Shown: positions 36,446-45,281, numbered from the stretch's first letter. The stretch is 64,000 bases of DNA from CAWCKS01 sp963796195 (GCA_963796195.1 CAWCKS010000002.1:1-64000), one strand, 5' to 3'. Made by a program: numbers and translations. The notes: generated by a model not told the origin, from the sequence alone.

Positions 36446-37346
36446 GCGGTCCCTTTCTGCGAACGCGGCGTATCGGCCTCCGGCGCATAGCGCTGGCCGC
36501 GTTCGAGCATTTCAGGGGTCCCCAGTAGCTCGTTCAGTTCGGCAAAATTGAACATGCGCGGACGGAACGGCTCGGTGCTCCGATGGGTCGCCAGGCTGGC
36601 ATAGTAATCGACGGCCGTCCGCGCCAACGCGCGCACGACGCCACCGGGGAAAATCGCGAGCGAAAATCCGAGCTGTTCGAGATCATCAGCCGGCAGGCTT
36701 GGCGTCTTGCCGCCCTCGACCAGATTGACCATCAGCGGAATCGACCCGCCGATCGCCCCTGTTATCTGAGCGAGTTGCTCCTTTGCGGTCGGCGCTTCGA
36801 TGAACAGCATGTCGGCGCCCGCATCGCGATAACGAGCAGCGCGATCGAGCGCGGCTGCAAGCCCTTCGACCGCGACAGCATCGGTCCGGGCAACAATCAA
36901 TGTCCGCTCCGAGTGTCGTGCGTCGACGGCGGCGTGGATCTTGCCGACCATTTCGTTCGCGGCGACGATCACCTTGTCTTCGAGGTGACCGCAGCGCTTG
37001 GGAAAGCTCTGATCCTCGAGCTGGATGGCAGTCGCGCCCACGCGTTCAAACGAGCGCACCGTGCGCTGCACGTTCAGAGCGTTGCCGTAGCCGGTATCCG
37101 CATCGACAATCAGGTTTGCTCCAACACGATCACGGATCAAAGCAAGCGTGTCGACCACCTCGCTGACGCTGACGAGTCCGATATCGGGGCGTCCAAGCCG
37201 GGTGTAGGCGATGCCGCCGCCGGTCACGTAGAAGTCGTAAAGCCCGCTTTCTCGGCGATCATCGCGGTCAGCGGATCGTAGACGCCAGGCGCGATCACGA
37301 TCGGCTTGCTTCGCAGGCGTTCGCGCAGATTTTCGGTCTCGGCCAT
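36442..37346 (-). pseudogene. Isocitrate lyase / PEP mutase superfamily protein, 2-methylisocitrate or dimethylmalate lyase-like (one frameshift)
   Basis: Start at ATG 37346 gives MAETENLRERLRSKPIVIAP and GVYDPLTAMIAEKAGF. The frame breaks near 37240 and continues with FYVTGGGIAYTRLGRPD. Active-site features follow: DADTGYGN (Mg-binding Asp pair) and QLEDQSFPKRCGH. The Cys in KRCGH is the catalytic base of the C-C lyases and is normally missing in phosphonate enzymes, so a lyase is favoured. Family reactions include 2-methylisocitrate, 2,3-dimethylmalate or oxaloacetate cleavage. It is the first enzyme gene after the Liv transporter genes in the operon. Confidence 0.85.
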
Positions 37347-37349
37347 GTC

Positions 37350-38066
37350 TCACATTCCCAGATAGGCTCGTTTAAGGTCGGCATTGTCGCGCAGTTCTGA
37401 TGAAGTGCCTGAGAGGACGATCTCGCCCTGCTCGAGAATGTAGGCTCGTGCGGCAACCGCAAGGCTTTGCACCACGTTCTGCTCGACAAGCAGGATCGCA
37501 AGGCCGTTCGCGCGAATGCGCAAAATCAGCGCAAAGAGGTCCTCGACGAGGCGGGGCGACAATCCGAGCGAAGGCTCGTCGAGGATCAGCAATCGCGGCT
37601 CGGCCATCAGGCCACGCCCGATCGCCAGCATCTGCTGCTCGCCGCCGGACAGCGTTCCGGCATTCTGGCCGCGTCGCTCGGCGAGCCGGGGAAAGGTCGA
37701 GAACACCCGCTCGCGGTTCTGCGCGCGTCGCGCCGTGGCGCGGCGATAGCTGCCCAGATCGAGATTTTCCAGGACTGTCATGTTCGGGAAAATCTTCCTG
37801 CCCTCGGGGACATGGATCAAACCGAGTTCGACGATCTCGGCTGGCTTGGCCTGATCGATCGGCTGGCCTTCGAACAAGATCGATCCGCTTCGTGGTCGCA
37901 GGAGCCCGGAGATCGTGCGATTGAGCGTCGACTTTCCGGCTCCATTGGAGCCGAGCAGCGCCACGATTTCGCCCGGCGCGATCGTCATATCGATGTCGCG
38001 CAGCACTTCGGTGCGGCCGTAACCCGCGCAAACGCCCCGGATATCGAGAAGATTGGTGCCGGTCAT
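37350..38066 (-). CDS. livF: Branched-chain amino acid-type ABC transporter ATP-binding protein LivF
   Basis: 238 residues. Walker A GSNGAGKST, signature LSGGEQQMLAIGRGL, Walker B LLILDEPSLGLSP, then the LivF C-terminus with VEQNVVQSLAVAARAYILEQ. It is paired with LivG as the motor of a HAAT-type importer at the inner membrane. Three bases separate it from the downstream lyase gene and it overlaps LivG's stop by four bases. Confidence 0.93.
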   Translation of the reverse strand: MTGTNLLDIRGVCAGYGRTEVLRDIDMTIAPGEIVALLGSNGAGKSTLNRTISGLLRPRSGSILFEGQPIDQAKPAEIVELGLIHVPEGRKIFPNMTVLENLDLGSYRRATARRAQNRERVFSTFPRLAERRGQNAGTLSGGEQQMLAIGRGLMAEPRLLILDEPSLGLSPRLVEDLFALILRIRANGLAILLVEQNVVQSLAVAARAYILEQGEIVLSGTSSELRDNADLKRAYLGM

Positions 38067-38818
38067 TGTGAACGCGCGACCCCGCCATACTGGACGGCCG
38101 CGCCCTCCCCGAGATACGCTTCGATCACCCGCGCGTTGCCGACGATGCTTTCCGGTGCGCCCGATGCGATGATCTTGCCCTCGGCAAGTACGTAAATGCG
38201 GTCGGACAAATTCATCACGGCCTGCATGACATGTTCGATCAGAAGGATCGTGGTTCCCTGGTCACGAATCTCCCGGATGGCCGGCAGTAGATCCCGCACC
38301 TCTGACGGGTTGAGTCCGGCCATGACTTCATCGAGCAGCAACAGCCGGGGCGAGGTCGCTAGCGCGCGTGCAAGCTCAAGGCGCTTCCTGGCTCCCACCG
38401 TAAGGGTTCCCGCCGCCTGATCGAGATATCGACTTAGCCCAAGCCGCAGTGCGATCTTCTCCGCTGCATCAAACGCGGCCGCACGGTCGCGATGCCGAAG
38501 ATACGCGCCGACCGCAATGTTCTCGCGCACGGTGAGACCGACGAAGGGCTGGACGATCTGGAACGTGCGCGCGAGGCCCTGGCGCGCCAGCTCATGTGGC
38601 GCCATGCCGGTGATATCCTGACCAACGAAATAGACGCGGCCTTGAGTAGGCTTCTGGAAGCCCGAGATGATGGAGAACAGTGTCGTCTTTCCGGCGCCGT
38701 TCGGCCCGATGAGGGCAGTGATACTCCCCGCTTCGACATCGAACGACGCGGAGTCGACGGCGAGCAGCCCGCCAAAGCGCTGCGAGATCTGATCCACCTG
38801 CAGGAGCGGCTCACCCAT
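38063..38818 (-). CDS. livG: Branched-chain amino acid-type ABC transporter ATP-binding protein LivG
   Basis: 251 residues from ATG 38818; the open frame extends further upstream but that part lies inside livM. Walker A GPNGAGKTT, LivG-specific ARQGLARTFQIVQPF, GARKRLELARAL as signature region, Walker B LLLLDEVMAGLNP and IEHVMQAVMNLSDRIYVLAE. Works with LivF. The stop of livM overlaps its start by eight bases. Confidence 0.93.
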   Translation of the reverse strand: MGEPLLQVDQISQRFGGLLAVDSASFDVEAGSITALIGPNGAGKTTLFSIISGFQKPTQGRVYFVGQDITGMAPHELARQGLARTFQIVQPFVGLTVRENIAVGAYLRHRDRAAAFDAAEKIALRLGLSRYLDQAAGTLTVGARKRLELARALATSPRLLLLDEVMAGLNPSEVRDLLPAIREIRDQGTTILLIEHVMQAVMNLSDRIYVLAEGKIIASGAPESIVGNARVIEAYLGEGAAVQYGGVARSQ

Positions 38819-39800
38819 GGCTGCTACTCCCGACAACGGCGCCTGTGCTATGTGATCGCAGGCGGGCGGAAAGCGTCGTGACGAGGCCGACGACGCCAGT
38901 CGGCGCGAAGGCCACAACTCCGACAAGCACGGTGCCATAGATCGCAAGATCGATCCCAGGCGCATCGCCGGCGACAAGCTTGGCGGCTTCGCCCAGCAGT
39001 CGCACAACCAGCGCTCCGGCAAGCGGGCCGAAGACAGTGCCGCTACCGCCCACGATCGGGCCCAGCAGCGCCTCGACGGAAATCCACGAACCGAACGCTA
39101 TCGTCGAATCCACGAACAGGAAATACTGCGCGTAGAAGCAGCCGGCAGCCGCTGTGATTGCCGCCGAAAGCATCATTGCCCGCAGCTTGATCGAGACGAC
39201 ATCGACACCAAGTGCGCGGGCACTGTCTTCGTTCTCGCGTATCGCCACGAGCCAGGCACCAAACCGCGTTTGCTCCAGTCGCGCAGCGATCAACAATGAA
39301 ATGAACACCAGAAAGAGAATGATCCAATAGAACACCGCGCGGCTTTGGAACTGAAAGGCCTCGGGCCGCATATCCAGCTTGATCAACGTTCCAACGCCCG
39401 CACCGGTGATCGGCGCCACGCTTGCGACGATCCTGAGCACCTCCGCGAAGGCCAATGTGACCAGCGCGAAGTAGGAGCCCTTGAGTCCCGAGCGAAACGC
39501 GAGGAATCCGATCGCCGCGCCAACGAGTGCACCGGCGGCGATACCGGCAACGAATCCGATCCAGGCATTCACACCATATCGAACCTGCAGGATCGCCGTC
39601 ACATATGCGCCGGCGCCGAAGAAGGCGGCGTGTCCGAACGAATATTGCCCGCCGTAACCGCCAAGGATGTTCCAGCCCTGACCGGCCAGAGCGATGATCA
39701 ACGCAAAGACCAGGAAATTGAGCGTGACGTTCGAAACGCCTAGCAACGGCAGGCATGCGAGCGCCGCGGAAATGCACAAGATCGCCAGCGGCGCTTTCAT
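38811..39800 (-). CDS. livM: Branched-chain amino acid-type ABC transporter permease LivM
   Basis: 329 residues with about nine to ten hydrophobic helices. The LivM motif GYGGQYSFGHAAFFGAGAYV near residues 48-67 and ALGVDVVSIKLRAMMLSAAI (cytoplasmic coupling region) are present, as is GSGTVFGPLAGALVVRLL. Inner-membrane channel subunit, partner of LivH. Four-base overlap with livH. Confidence 0.92.
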   Translation of the reverse strand: MKAPLAILCISAALACLPLLGVSNVTLNFLVFALIIALAGQGWNILGGYGGQYSFGHAAFFGAGAYVTAILQVRYGVNAWIGFVAGIAAGALVGAAIGFLAFRSGLKGSYFALVTLAFAEVLRIVASVAPITGAGVGTLIKLDMRPEAFQFQSRAVFYWIILFLVFISLLIAARLEQTRFGAWLVAIRENEDSARALGVDVVSIKLRAMMLSAAITAAAGCFYAQYFLFVDSTIAFGSWISVEALLGPIVGGSGTVFGPLAGALVVRLLGEAAKLVAGDAPGIDLAIYGTVLVGVVAFAPTGVVGLVTTLSARLRSHSTGAVVGSSSHG

Positions 39801-40669
39801 GCCCGCGCTCCGAACAGACCGGTCGGGCGAACAAGCAGCACAAGAATAAAGACCAGAAAAATCCCGAGTTGCCCGAGCAACTCACCGAAGAAAAGCCCGC
39901 CGAGACTCTCGATCACACCGATGAGGATCCCACCGACCAGAGCGCCAGTGATGGAGCCCATGCCGCCAAGCACAACGATTGTGAAGGCGACCAGCACGAA
40001 ACCTCGACCGACATTGGGATTGACATAGAAGGTCGGGATCAACAGGCAGGCGGCGATTGCAAGACAGGCGGTCCCCAGGCCAAAGGTCACCGCATAGATA
40101 TGGGCGACGTCGATGCCGGCGAGTTGCGCGCCCAGTTGCTCCTTCGCGACCGCCCGGATCGCCTTCCCGGTGTCGGTCATCCGCATGAACGCCCAGAGCA
40201 CAAGCGTCAGCGCAATCACTGCACCAAGGCCGACCACCCGCGAAACGCCGAGCAACGCAACGCCGACATCGATCACATTGAAACCGGCCGGCACGTCGAT
40301 GGTACGCGTGTCAGCATGAAAGGCATAGAGCGCCAGATTCTCGATCACGATCGCAAGCCCCAGCGTAACCAGGAGGACATTGCGCTCATCCCCGTGCGAG
40401 GCCGGCCCGATCACGAAGCGCTGCAGCAAATATCCGAATACAAAAAACAGCGGCGCGATCCCGAACACCGAAATGTAAGGATCAATCCCGAGAACCTTGA
40501 ACGCAAAATAGACCGCAAACAGCGCCGCAGTCAGCAGCGCACCGTGTGCGAAATTGATGATGTGCAGCACACCGTAAATCAGGGTCAATCCCAGCGCGAT
40601 CAGCGCATAAACGGCGCCCGTCAGGACGCCGTTCATGATTGCGGGGATCAGAATGGCAGGTGAAAACAT
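39797..40669 (-). CDS. livH: Branched-chain amino acid-type ABC transporter permease LivH
   Basis: 290 residues from ATG 40669 (MFSPAILIPAIMNGVLTGAV). LivH marks: ALGLTLIYGVLHIINFAHGA, then RAVAKEQLGAQLAGIDVAHI as coupling loop and VLGGMGSITGALVGGILIGV. Inner-membrane channel subunit. 55 bases downstream of the binding-protein gene. I start at this ATG because the frame upstream has no helix or homologous sequence. Confidence 0.92.
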   Translation of the reverse strand: MFSPAILIPAIMNGVLTGAVYALIALGLTLIYGVLHIINFAHGALLTAALFAVYFAFKVLGIDPYISVFGIAPLFFVFGYLLQRFVIGPASHGDERNVLLVTLGLAIVIENLALYAFHADTRTIDVPAGFNVIDVGVALLGVSRVVGLGAVIALTLVLWAFMRMTDTGKAIRAVAKEQLGAQLAGIDVAHIYAVTFGLGTACLAIAACLLIPTFYVNPNVGRGFVLVAFTIVVLGGMGSITGALVGGILIGVIESLGGLFFGELLGQLGIFLVFILVLLVRPTGLFGARA

Positions 40670-40724
40670 TCGGACCGACTCCAAACCAGCGAATATCTCG
40701 TCCGAACGTTGTGAGGCCTGCTCC

Positions 40725-41954
40725 CTACGCCGGCATCGGGAACACCGGCTTGGCGCTCGCAACCGCCGCCGGGAAAATCACCTGAATGTCGTTGTTGAGC
40801 ACCTGCGTGTTGACCGGAGCCGCACCCTGGTTCTGACCGTTGACGAATTTCGTTGGGCCATAGGGCATGATGTGATCCGCAAAGGTCGAGGATTCGAGCG
40901 CCGCGGTGACCTTGGCGTGGTCGACCGAGCCGGCACGGGCCAAAGCATCGGCAGCCAGGAGCACGCTGCAGTAGTTCAGATAGACTTCGTAGGTGAAGAA
41001 CTGGCCGGCATCGTCGACCTTTTTCTTCAGCGCGAGAGCCTTCTTGTTGCGCGGATCGAACCAGTGATTGCAGTCCATGATGTACTGGGCCGCTTCCGGG
41101 AATTCCTTGACGAACTTGTACGACGAGGCCGCTCCACCAAGCACGGAGTAGATACCCTTCGGCCGCACCTTCTGCTGCTGCATCGTGCGGGCGAGCAGCA
41201 CATACTCGTTGTAGTAGTTTGCCGGAATGACGAGGTCGGGATTCTGCGACTTGATCTTCAACACGACGTTGTTGAAGTCGCGGGTCGGCGTCGGGTGCGG
41301 GATCGTCTCGAGGACCTGGAATCCTTTCTGCGGCAACTGGTCGTTGAGCAATTTTGCGAGACCGGAGCCAAACAGCGAGTCCTCGTTGATGATCATGACC
41401 GTCTTGGCCGGCTTGCCGGCTTGATCGTTCAGGGTCACGAGATTCTCGATCGCCGTCTTGGCGATCACGCCAAAGCCGGGACCAAAGCGGAACGTATTCT
41501 TCAAGCCGCGCGTCACGATGTTGTCGGCCACGCCGACATCGACCAGATACGGCAAGTCATATCGGGCGGCGGCCTGGCTTGCGGCGAGGCAAATCGAGCT
41601 CGCATAGCCGCCAACAATCGCAGCGACCCCGGCCGCATTCATCTTCTCGACCTCTGCGGTGCCGCCGTCCGGTGTCGACTGTGCGTCACCGAACACCACA
41701 TCGATCTTGCCAAGGCCCTTGATCCCGCCGGCTGCGTTGAGCTCGTCCACGGCGAGCTGCGCGCCGAGCTTGCCCTGCTGACCCGAATAGGACAGCGCAC
41801 CGGTCACCGGCTGCAGAATGCCGAGTTTGACGCCGGCCCCCTGGGCGCGAAGGATCGACGGCGTTGCAAGCGCACCGATGCCAACGGCAGCGCCCAGCGC
41901 AGACGTCTGCAGTAAATCCCGACGGTTGAATCCCTGTTTGCGGTCTCGTGACAT
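40725..41954 (-). CDS. ABC transporter substrate-binding protein, LivK/HAAT type
   Basis: 409 residues. A twin-arginine-like signal is present (NRRDLLQTSALGAAVGIGAL, residues about 9-28, cleavage after ILRAQG), so it is probably exported folded to the periplasm. The mature part is the two-lobed amide/aliphatic-acid-binding fold: VKLGILQPVTGALSYSGQQG, AQLAVDELNAAGGI, VFGDAQSTPDGG. HAAT receptors bind amino acids, amides, urea, and aromatic or dicarboxylic acids, so the ligand is not fixed. Gene order indicates it feeds the Liv permease and the hyu/lyase enzymes. Confidence 0.92.
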   Translation of the reverse strand: MSRDRKQGFNRRDLLQTSALGAAVGIGALATPSILRAQGAGVKLGILQPVTGALSYSGQQGKLGAQLAVDELNAAGGIKGLGKIDVVFGDAQSTPDGGTAEVEKMNAAGVAAIVGGYASSICLAASQAAARYDLPYLVDVGVADNIVTRGLKNTFRFGPGFGVIAKTAIENLVTLNDQAGKPAKTVMIINEDSLFGSGLAKLLNDQLPQKGFQVLETIPHPTPTRDFNNVVLKIKSQNPDLVIPANYYNEYVLLARTMQQQKVRPKGIYSVLGGAASSYKFVKEFPEAAQYIMDCNHWFDPRNKKALALKKKVDDAGQFFTYEVYLNYCSVLLAADALARAGSVDHAKVTAALESSTFADHIMPYGPTKFVNGQNQGAAPVNTQVLNNDIQVIFPAAVASAKPVFPMPA

Positions 41955-41974
41955 CGGTTGCCTGCCTTTCTCTG

Positions 41975-42787
41975 TTAATTAATGAAACCCTTTTGACCTG
42001 AGCGATCGCGAATCCGCGCTGCCGGCTTCCAGCCTCCGCGCTCGGGCGTGCCGGAGCGGATCAGGTCGATCGCGATGCTGTAACGATCGGGCCGATACAG
42101 CGCGTGCAGATGCTCGACTCCCCTGCCCGTTCGATCAAAGACAACGCGCACCAGCTCGATCAGGGGCGAGCCGGTCTTGATACCGAGGGCTTTGGCGACC
42201 GGTGGTGTCGCAAGACCGGCCCCGATCCGCTGGGTCGCATGTTCGACCTTCGCCCCGGCGCGCTCCAGCAACTCGAGCATCGGCTGGGATGCGAGTTCTG
42301 CGCGGGTAAACGTTCGCCCGATTGCGGTCGGAACGTGTGTTGTCAGATAGGAAAAGGGGTCGCGCACAATGGAGCGAACACGCACCGAACGCTGCAGTTC
42401 CGCCCCGTCCTCGAGACCGAGCGCTCTGGTAATCGACGTGCTGCCGGTCATGTAGTCGAACGACAGCAGCTTGACGCTCGTGCGCCGTCCCATCTCGGCG
42501 AGATTTGTCAAAACGCCCGCAATATCTGCAACGATCGGCGCGCTGCTCGGTTCATAGATCACGCGGGTCCCGGCGCTCGGCCGTCGCTCGATCAGCTGTT
42601 CCTGCTCTAGCTCGGCGAGCGCGCGGCGCACCGTGACACGCGAAACGCCGTGCGCTGTGGCGAGATCGTTTTCGTTGGGAAGACGCGCACCGTGGGCAAA
42701 GACGCCGGTCAGGATCCGGTCGCGCAGCACCAGGTAGACCTGCCGAGCCTTCGCTTCCCCGAGTCCGGTCGCCACACCACACTCCAC
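41975..42787 (-). CDS. GntR-family (HutC/UTRA) transcriptional regulator
   Basis: 270 residues from GTG 42787, preceded by GGAG. The N-terminal winged helix is seen as QVYLVLRDRILTGVFAHGAR, LPNENDLATAHGVSRVTVRR, ALAELEQEQLIERRPSAGTR. The remainder is a UTRA effector-binding domain (TSITRALGLEDGAELQRSVR, PSYLTTHVP-like region, C-terminal ALYRPDRYSIAIDL). HutC-type regulators are usually repressors released by the pathway substrate. It is the promoter-proximal gene of the liv/hyu operon and divergent from leuCD-like genes, so it likely controls both directions through the shared region. Confidence 0.9.
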   Translation of the reverse strand: MECGVATGLGEAKARQVYLVLRDRILTGVFAHGARLPNENDLATAHGVSRVTVRRALAELEQEQLIERRPSAGTRVIYEPSSAPIVADIAGVLTNLAEMGRRTSVKLLSFDYMTGSTSITRALGLEDGAELQRSVRVRSIVRDPFSYLTTHVPTAIGRTFTRAELASQPMLELLERAGAKVEHATQRIGAGLATPPVAKALGIKTGSPLIELVRVVFDRTGRGVEHLHALYRPDRYSIAIDLIRSGTPERGGWKPAARIRDRSGQKGFIN

Positions 42788-42829
42788 CCTGGCTCCGCCT
42801 TGCGAAGCCTTCAGCGAAACGCTAGCTTG

Positions 42830-42845
42830 GTATTAAATAAAATAC
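42830..42845. promoter_or_regulatory. Candidate GntR operator between divergent gntR and leuC-like genes
   Basis: GTATT-N6-AATAC inverted repeat in a very AT-rich stretch (GGTATTAAATAAAATACAAT), striking against the GC-rich surroundings. It lies 43 bases before the GntR start on one side and 20 bases before the leuC-like TTG on the other. HutC-type sites are short AT-rich palindromes, so binding by the adjacent regulator is plausible. Confidence 0.45.
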
Positions 42846-42864
42846 AATACGCGGAAACGACAAC

Positions 42865-44298
42865 TTGGCCCCGATCGCAACCCCCGAGGCATCGCCCAGA
42901 ACACTGTTCGACAAGCTGTGGTCGGCGCACGAGATCTTGCGGCGCGACAATAGCGACACCCTTCTTTGGGTCGACCGCCTGTACCTGCACGAAGGATCGT
43001 TTCATGCGTTCGAACAGCTTGCGCGACGCAAAACGTCGGTGGCCGAGCCCGGCCTGGTGTTCGGATTTGCCGACCATTACGTCCCGACGCATTCGCGTGA
43101 CAAGGAAATCGCCAATCCGGAAATCGCACGGATGGTGCGGACGCTGAACGACAACGCGCAGCGGTACGGGTTCAAGCTGTTCGGCTTGCGCGATCCGCAG
43201 CAGGGCATCGTTCATGTCGTCGGTCCGGAGCAGGGCCTCACGCTGCCCGGGATGTTGATCGTGTGTGGCGACAGCCACACGTCGACGCATGGCGCGCTGG
43301 GGTCCTACGCATTCGGCATCGGCGCATCCGAAGTCGCCCACGTGTTGATGACGCAGACGATCTGGCAGAAGAAGCCGGCCACCATGCGCATCAACGTCGA
43401 AGGCAAACTTGGTGCAGGCATTGGTGCGAAGGACATTGCGCTGGGAATCATTTCGCGGATCGGTGCAAATGGGGCGCAGGGCCACGCCATCGAATATGCG
43501 GGCTCGGCCATTCGCAGCCTTTCGGTGGAGGCGCGGCTGACGCTCTGCAACATGTCGATCGAGGCCGGCGCCCGATGCGGCGTGATCGCACCCGATGAGC
43601 GGACGTTTGCCTATGTAAGAGGGCGCCCGTACGCCCCGAGACCTGATCAATTCGACGGCGCAGTCGAGCGATGGTCTGAGCTTGCGTCGGATTCCGACGC
43701 TAGCTTCGACCGCGAACACACGCTGCTCGCCGATGAGATCGCCCCGATCGTGACATGGGGCACGAGCCCTGAGGACGCGCTGCCGATTGACGCGGCGGTT
43801 CCTGATCCGGCGAAACAAGCAGACGAGGAACGGGCCAAATATATCGGCGCGGTGCTCGACTATATGGGCCTTTCCGCCGGCCAGAAGCTGACGGATGTCA
43901 GCATCGACCAGGTTTTCATCGGCTCCTGCACGAACTCGCGCCTCGAGGACCTGCGTGTTGCGGCCGCGATCCTCGCAGGCCGCAAGAGCAAGGTGCCAGG
44001 CAAGGTCTCGCCGGGCTCATCGACGGTCAAGCAGCAGGCAGAGCAGGAAGGCCTCGATCTCATCTTTCGGGATGCCGGCCTCGACTGGGTCGAATCGGGA
44101 TGCTCGATGTGCGTCGGCATCAACGGCGACCTCGTGCCCGCGGGCAATCGTTGCGCCTCGACCACCAATCGCAATTTCAAGGGGCGGCAGGGACCGGGGG
44201 CGCGCACGCACATCATGTCACCGGCAATGGTCGCGGCCGCTGCCGTTGCCGGACATCTTGCGGATGTGCGGCCTATGCTTGCCGGCCGAGCGACCTAG
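42865..44298 (+). CDS. leuC: Aconitase-family hydratase large subunit, LeuC-like
   Basis: 477 residues, starting at TTG 42865 because no ATG precedes the conserved RTLFDKLWSAHEI. The [4Fe-4S] ligands are GSCTNSR (first Cys) and SGCSMC (two Cys); VCGDSHTSTHGALGSYAFGI and CASTTNRNFKGRQGPGARTH are active-site segments. By family it would be isopropylmalate isomerase large subunit. However, its neighbours are a GntR regulator, hyu genes and a dimethylmalate-lyase-like enzyme, with no leuA/leuB. A catabolic dehydratase (maleate, citraconate or dimethylmaleate hydratase type) is therefore equally or more likely. Its partner gene follows 10 bases downstream. Confidence 0.88.
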   Translation: MAPIATPEASPRTLFDKLWSAHEILRRDNSDTLLWVDRLYLHEGSFHAFEQLARRKTSVAEPGLVFGFADHYVPTHSRDKEIANPEIARMVRTLNDNAQRYGFKLFGLRDPQQGIVHVVGPEQGLTLPGMLIVCGDSHTSTHGALGSYAFGIGASEVAHVLMTQTIWQKKPATMRINVEGKLGAGIGAKDIALGIISRIGANGAQGHAIEYAGSAIRSLSVEARLTLCNMSIEAGARCGVIAPDERTFAYVRGRPYAPRPDQFDGAVERWSELASDSDASFDREHTLLADEIAPIVTWGTSPEDALPIDAAVPDPAKQADEERAKYIGAVLDYMGLSAGQKLTDVSIDQVFIGSCTNSRLEDLRVAAAILAGRKSKVPGKVSPGSSTVKQQAEQEGLDLIFRDAGLDWVESGCSMCVGINGDLVPAGNRCASTTNRNFKGRQGPGARTHIMSPAMVAAAAVAGHLADVRPMLAGRAT

Positions 44299-44308
44299 GG
44301 AGGCGGAC

Positions 44309-44938
44309 ATGGACAAATTCACGCGTCTGACCGCAACTGCCTGCTCGCTCAACGTCGCCAACATCGATACGGACCAGTTGCTGCCAGCACGGTTTCTCAA
44401 GGTTTCCCGTTCGGCTGGACTTGGGAAATTGCTGTTGCACGATCTCCGTCTCGATTCTGAGGGTAACGAGCGCTCTGACTTCCCACTTAATCGGTCCGCG
44501 TGGCGGAACGCCGGAATCGTTGTCGGCGGACCGAACTTCGGCGGCGGATCATCGCGCGAGGCGGCGGTATACGCGCTCTACGACTACGGCATTCGCTGCG
44601 TCATCGCGCCGTCGTTCGGCGACATCTTTGCACAAAACAGCATCAAGAACGGATTATTGCCGGCCGTTGCAAGCGCGACCGACGTCGCGGAACTTGCGGC
44701 AACGCTTGAACGACATCCAGAACTCAATGTGACCGTAGATCTTGAGGCCCAGACAATCACCTGCGGAAATTACGCGTTCAAGTTCTCGATTCCAGCGTCA
44801 TGGCGCGATCAGCTGTTGAATGGCTGGGATGAAATCGATCTGACTCGGTCAAATCATGGCAGGATACGAGGCTTCAGAGAGCGGCGACGCGCTGCCGAGC
44901 CATGGGTGTTCGCCACCACCGATTTGAATACCATCTAG
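44309..44938 (+). CDS. leuD: Aconitase-family hydratase small subunit, LeuD-like
   Basis: 209 residues from ATG 44309 with GGGAGGCGG upstream. LeuD swivel-domain motifs: VANIDTDQLLPARFLK, then GGPNFGGGSSREAAVYALYD and FGDIFAQNSIKNGLLP. It closes the active site of the LeuC-like protein. The RFLK-type loop after DQLLPA, which sets substrate choice in this family, differs little from LeuD, so substrate cannot be decided here. Encoded in the same transcript as the large subunit and divergent from the GntR operon. Confidence 0.88.
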   Translation: MDKFTRLTATACSLNVANIDTDQLLPARFLKVSRSAGLGKLLLHDLRLDSEGNERSDFPLNRSAWRNAGIVVGGPNFGGGSSREAAVYALYDYGIRCVIAPSFGDIFAQNSIKNGLLPAVASATDVAELAATLERHPELNVTVDLEAQTITCGNYAFKFSIPASWRDQLLNGWDEIDLTRSNHGRIRGFRERRRAAEPWVFATTDLNTI

Positions 44939-44955
44939 CTGGAGCCGATGACGTC

Positions 44956-45012
44956 GAGGTCGTCACCTATGTCGCAGGTGCGTTCTGTTACCCATGTGTC
45001 CGGGCCGGACAA
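44956..45012. repeat. Copy B of the diverged 56-bp repeat, next to tRNA-Ser
   Basis: Begins GAGGTCGTCACCTATGTCGC and ends GGGCCGGACAA, matching 30491-30546 over its full length with about a dozen differences. It ends nine bases from the tRNA-Ser 3' end. Location at a tRNA end and repetition suggest a remnant of a mobile element or integration event. Confidence 0.6.
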
Positions 45013-45020
45013 TAACAGGC

Positions 45021-45110
45021 TGGCGGAGAGAGCGGGATTCGAACCCGCGATACGGTTTCCCGTATACACACTTTCCAGGCGTGCGCCTTCAACCACTCGG
45101 CCACCTCTCC
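45021..45110 (-). tRNA. tRNA-Ser (anticodon GGA)
   Basis: A 90-base class II tRNA read on the minus strand. Acceptor stem GGAGAGG pairs with the 3' CTCTCC, followed by discriminator G and encoded CCA. D-arm region TGGCCGAGTGGTTGAAGGC, anticodon loop CTGGAAA with anticodon GGA (decodes UCC), a long variable arm TATACGGGAAACCGTAT as expected for serine, and T-arm GGGTTCGAATCCC. Confidence 0.96.
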
Positions 45111-45281
45111 GACCGCGCCTACGCTGAATGTGACGCGCTGCTCGAGCGCTCTGCAATCAATCGGCGCCATCTCTTGCCGACCGCGACGGTGATTTGCAAG
45201 CGGCATCAGGCCGACCGTAGATTTTCTGCAACGTATTGATGCGTCTTATACTTTCGCCGAAAATGACGTATCAATGCGGCC

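Noticed and set aside
42865..44938. Leucine biosynthesis leuCD as the plain reading
   Set aside because: Not excluded by sequence, but no leuA or leuB is near and the pair is divergent from a catabolic GntR operon. Family names are kept while the role is left open.
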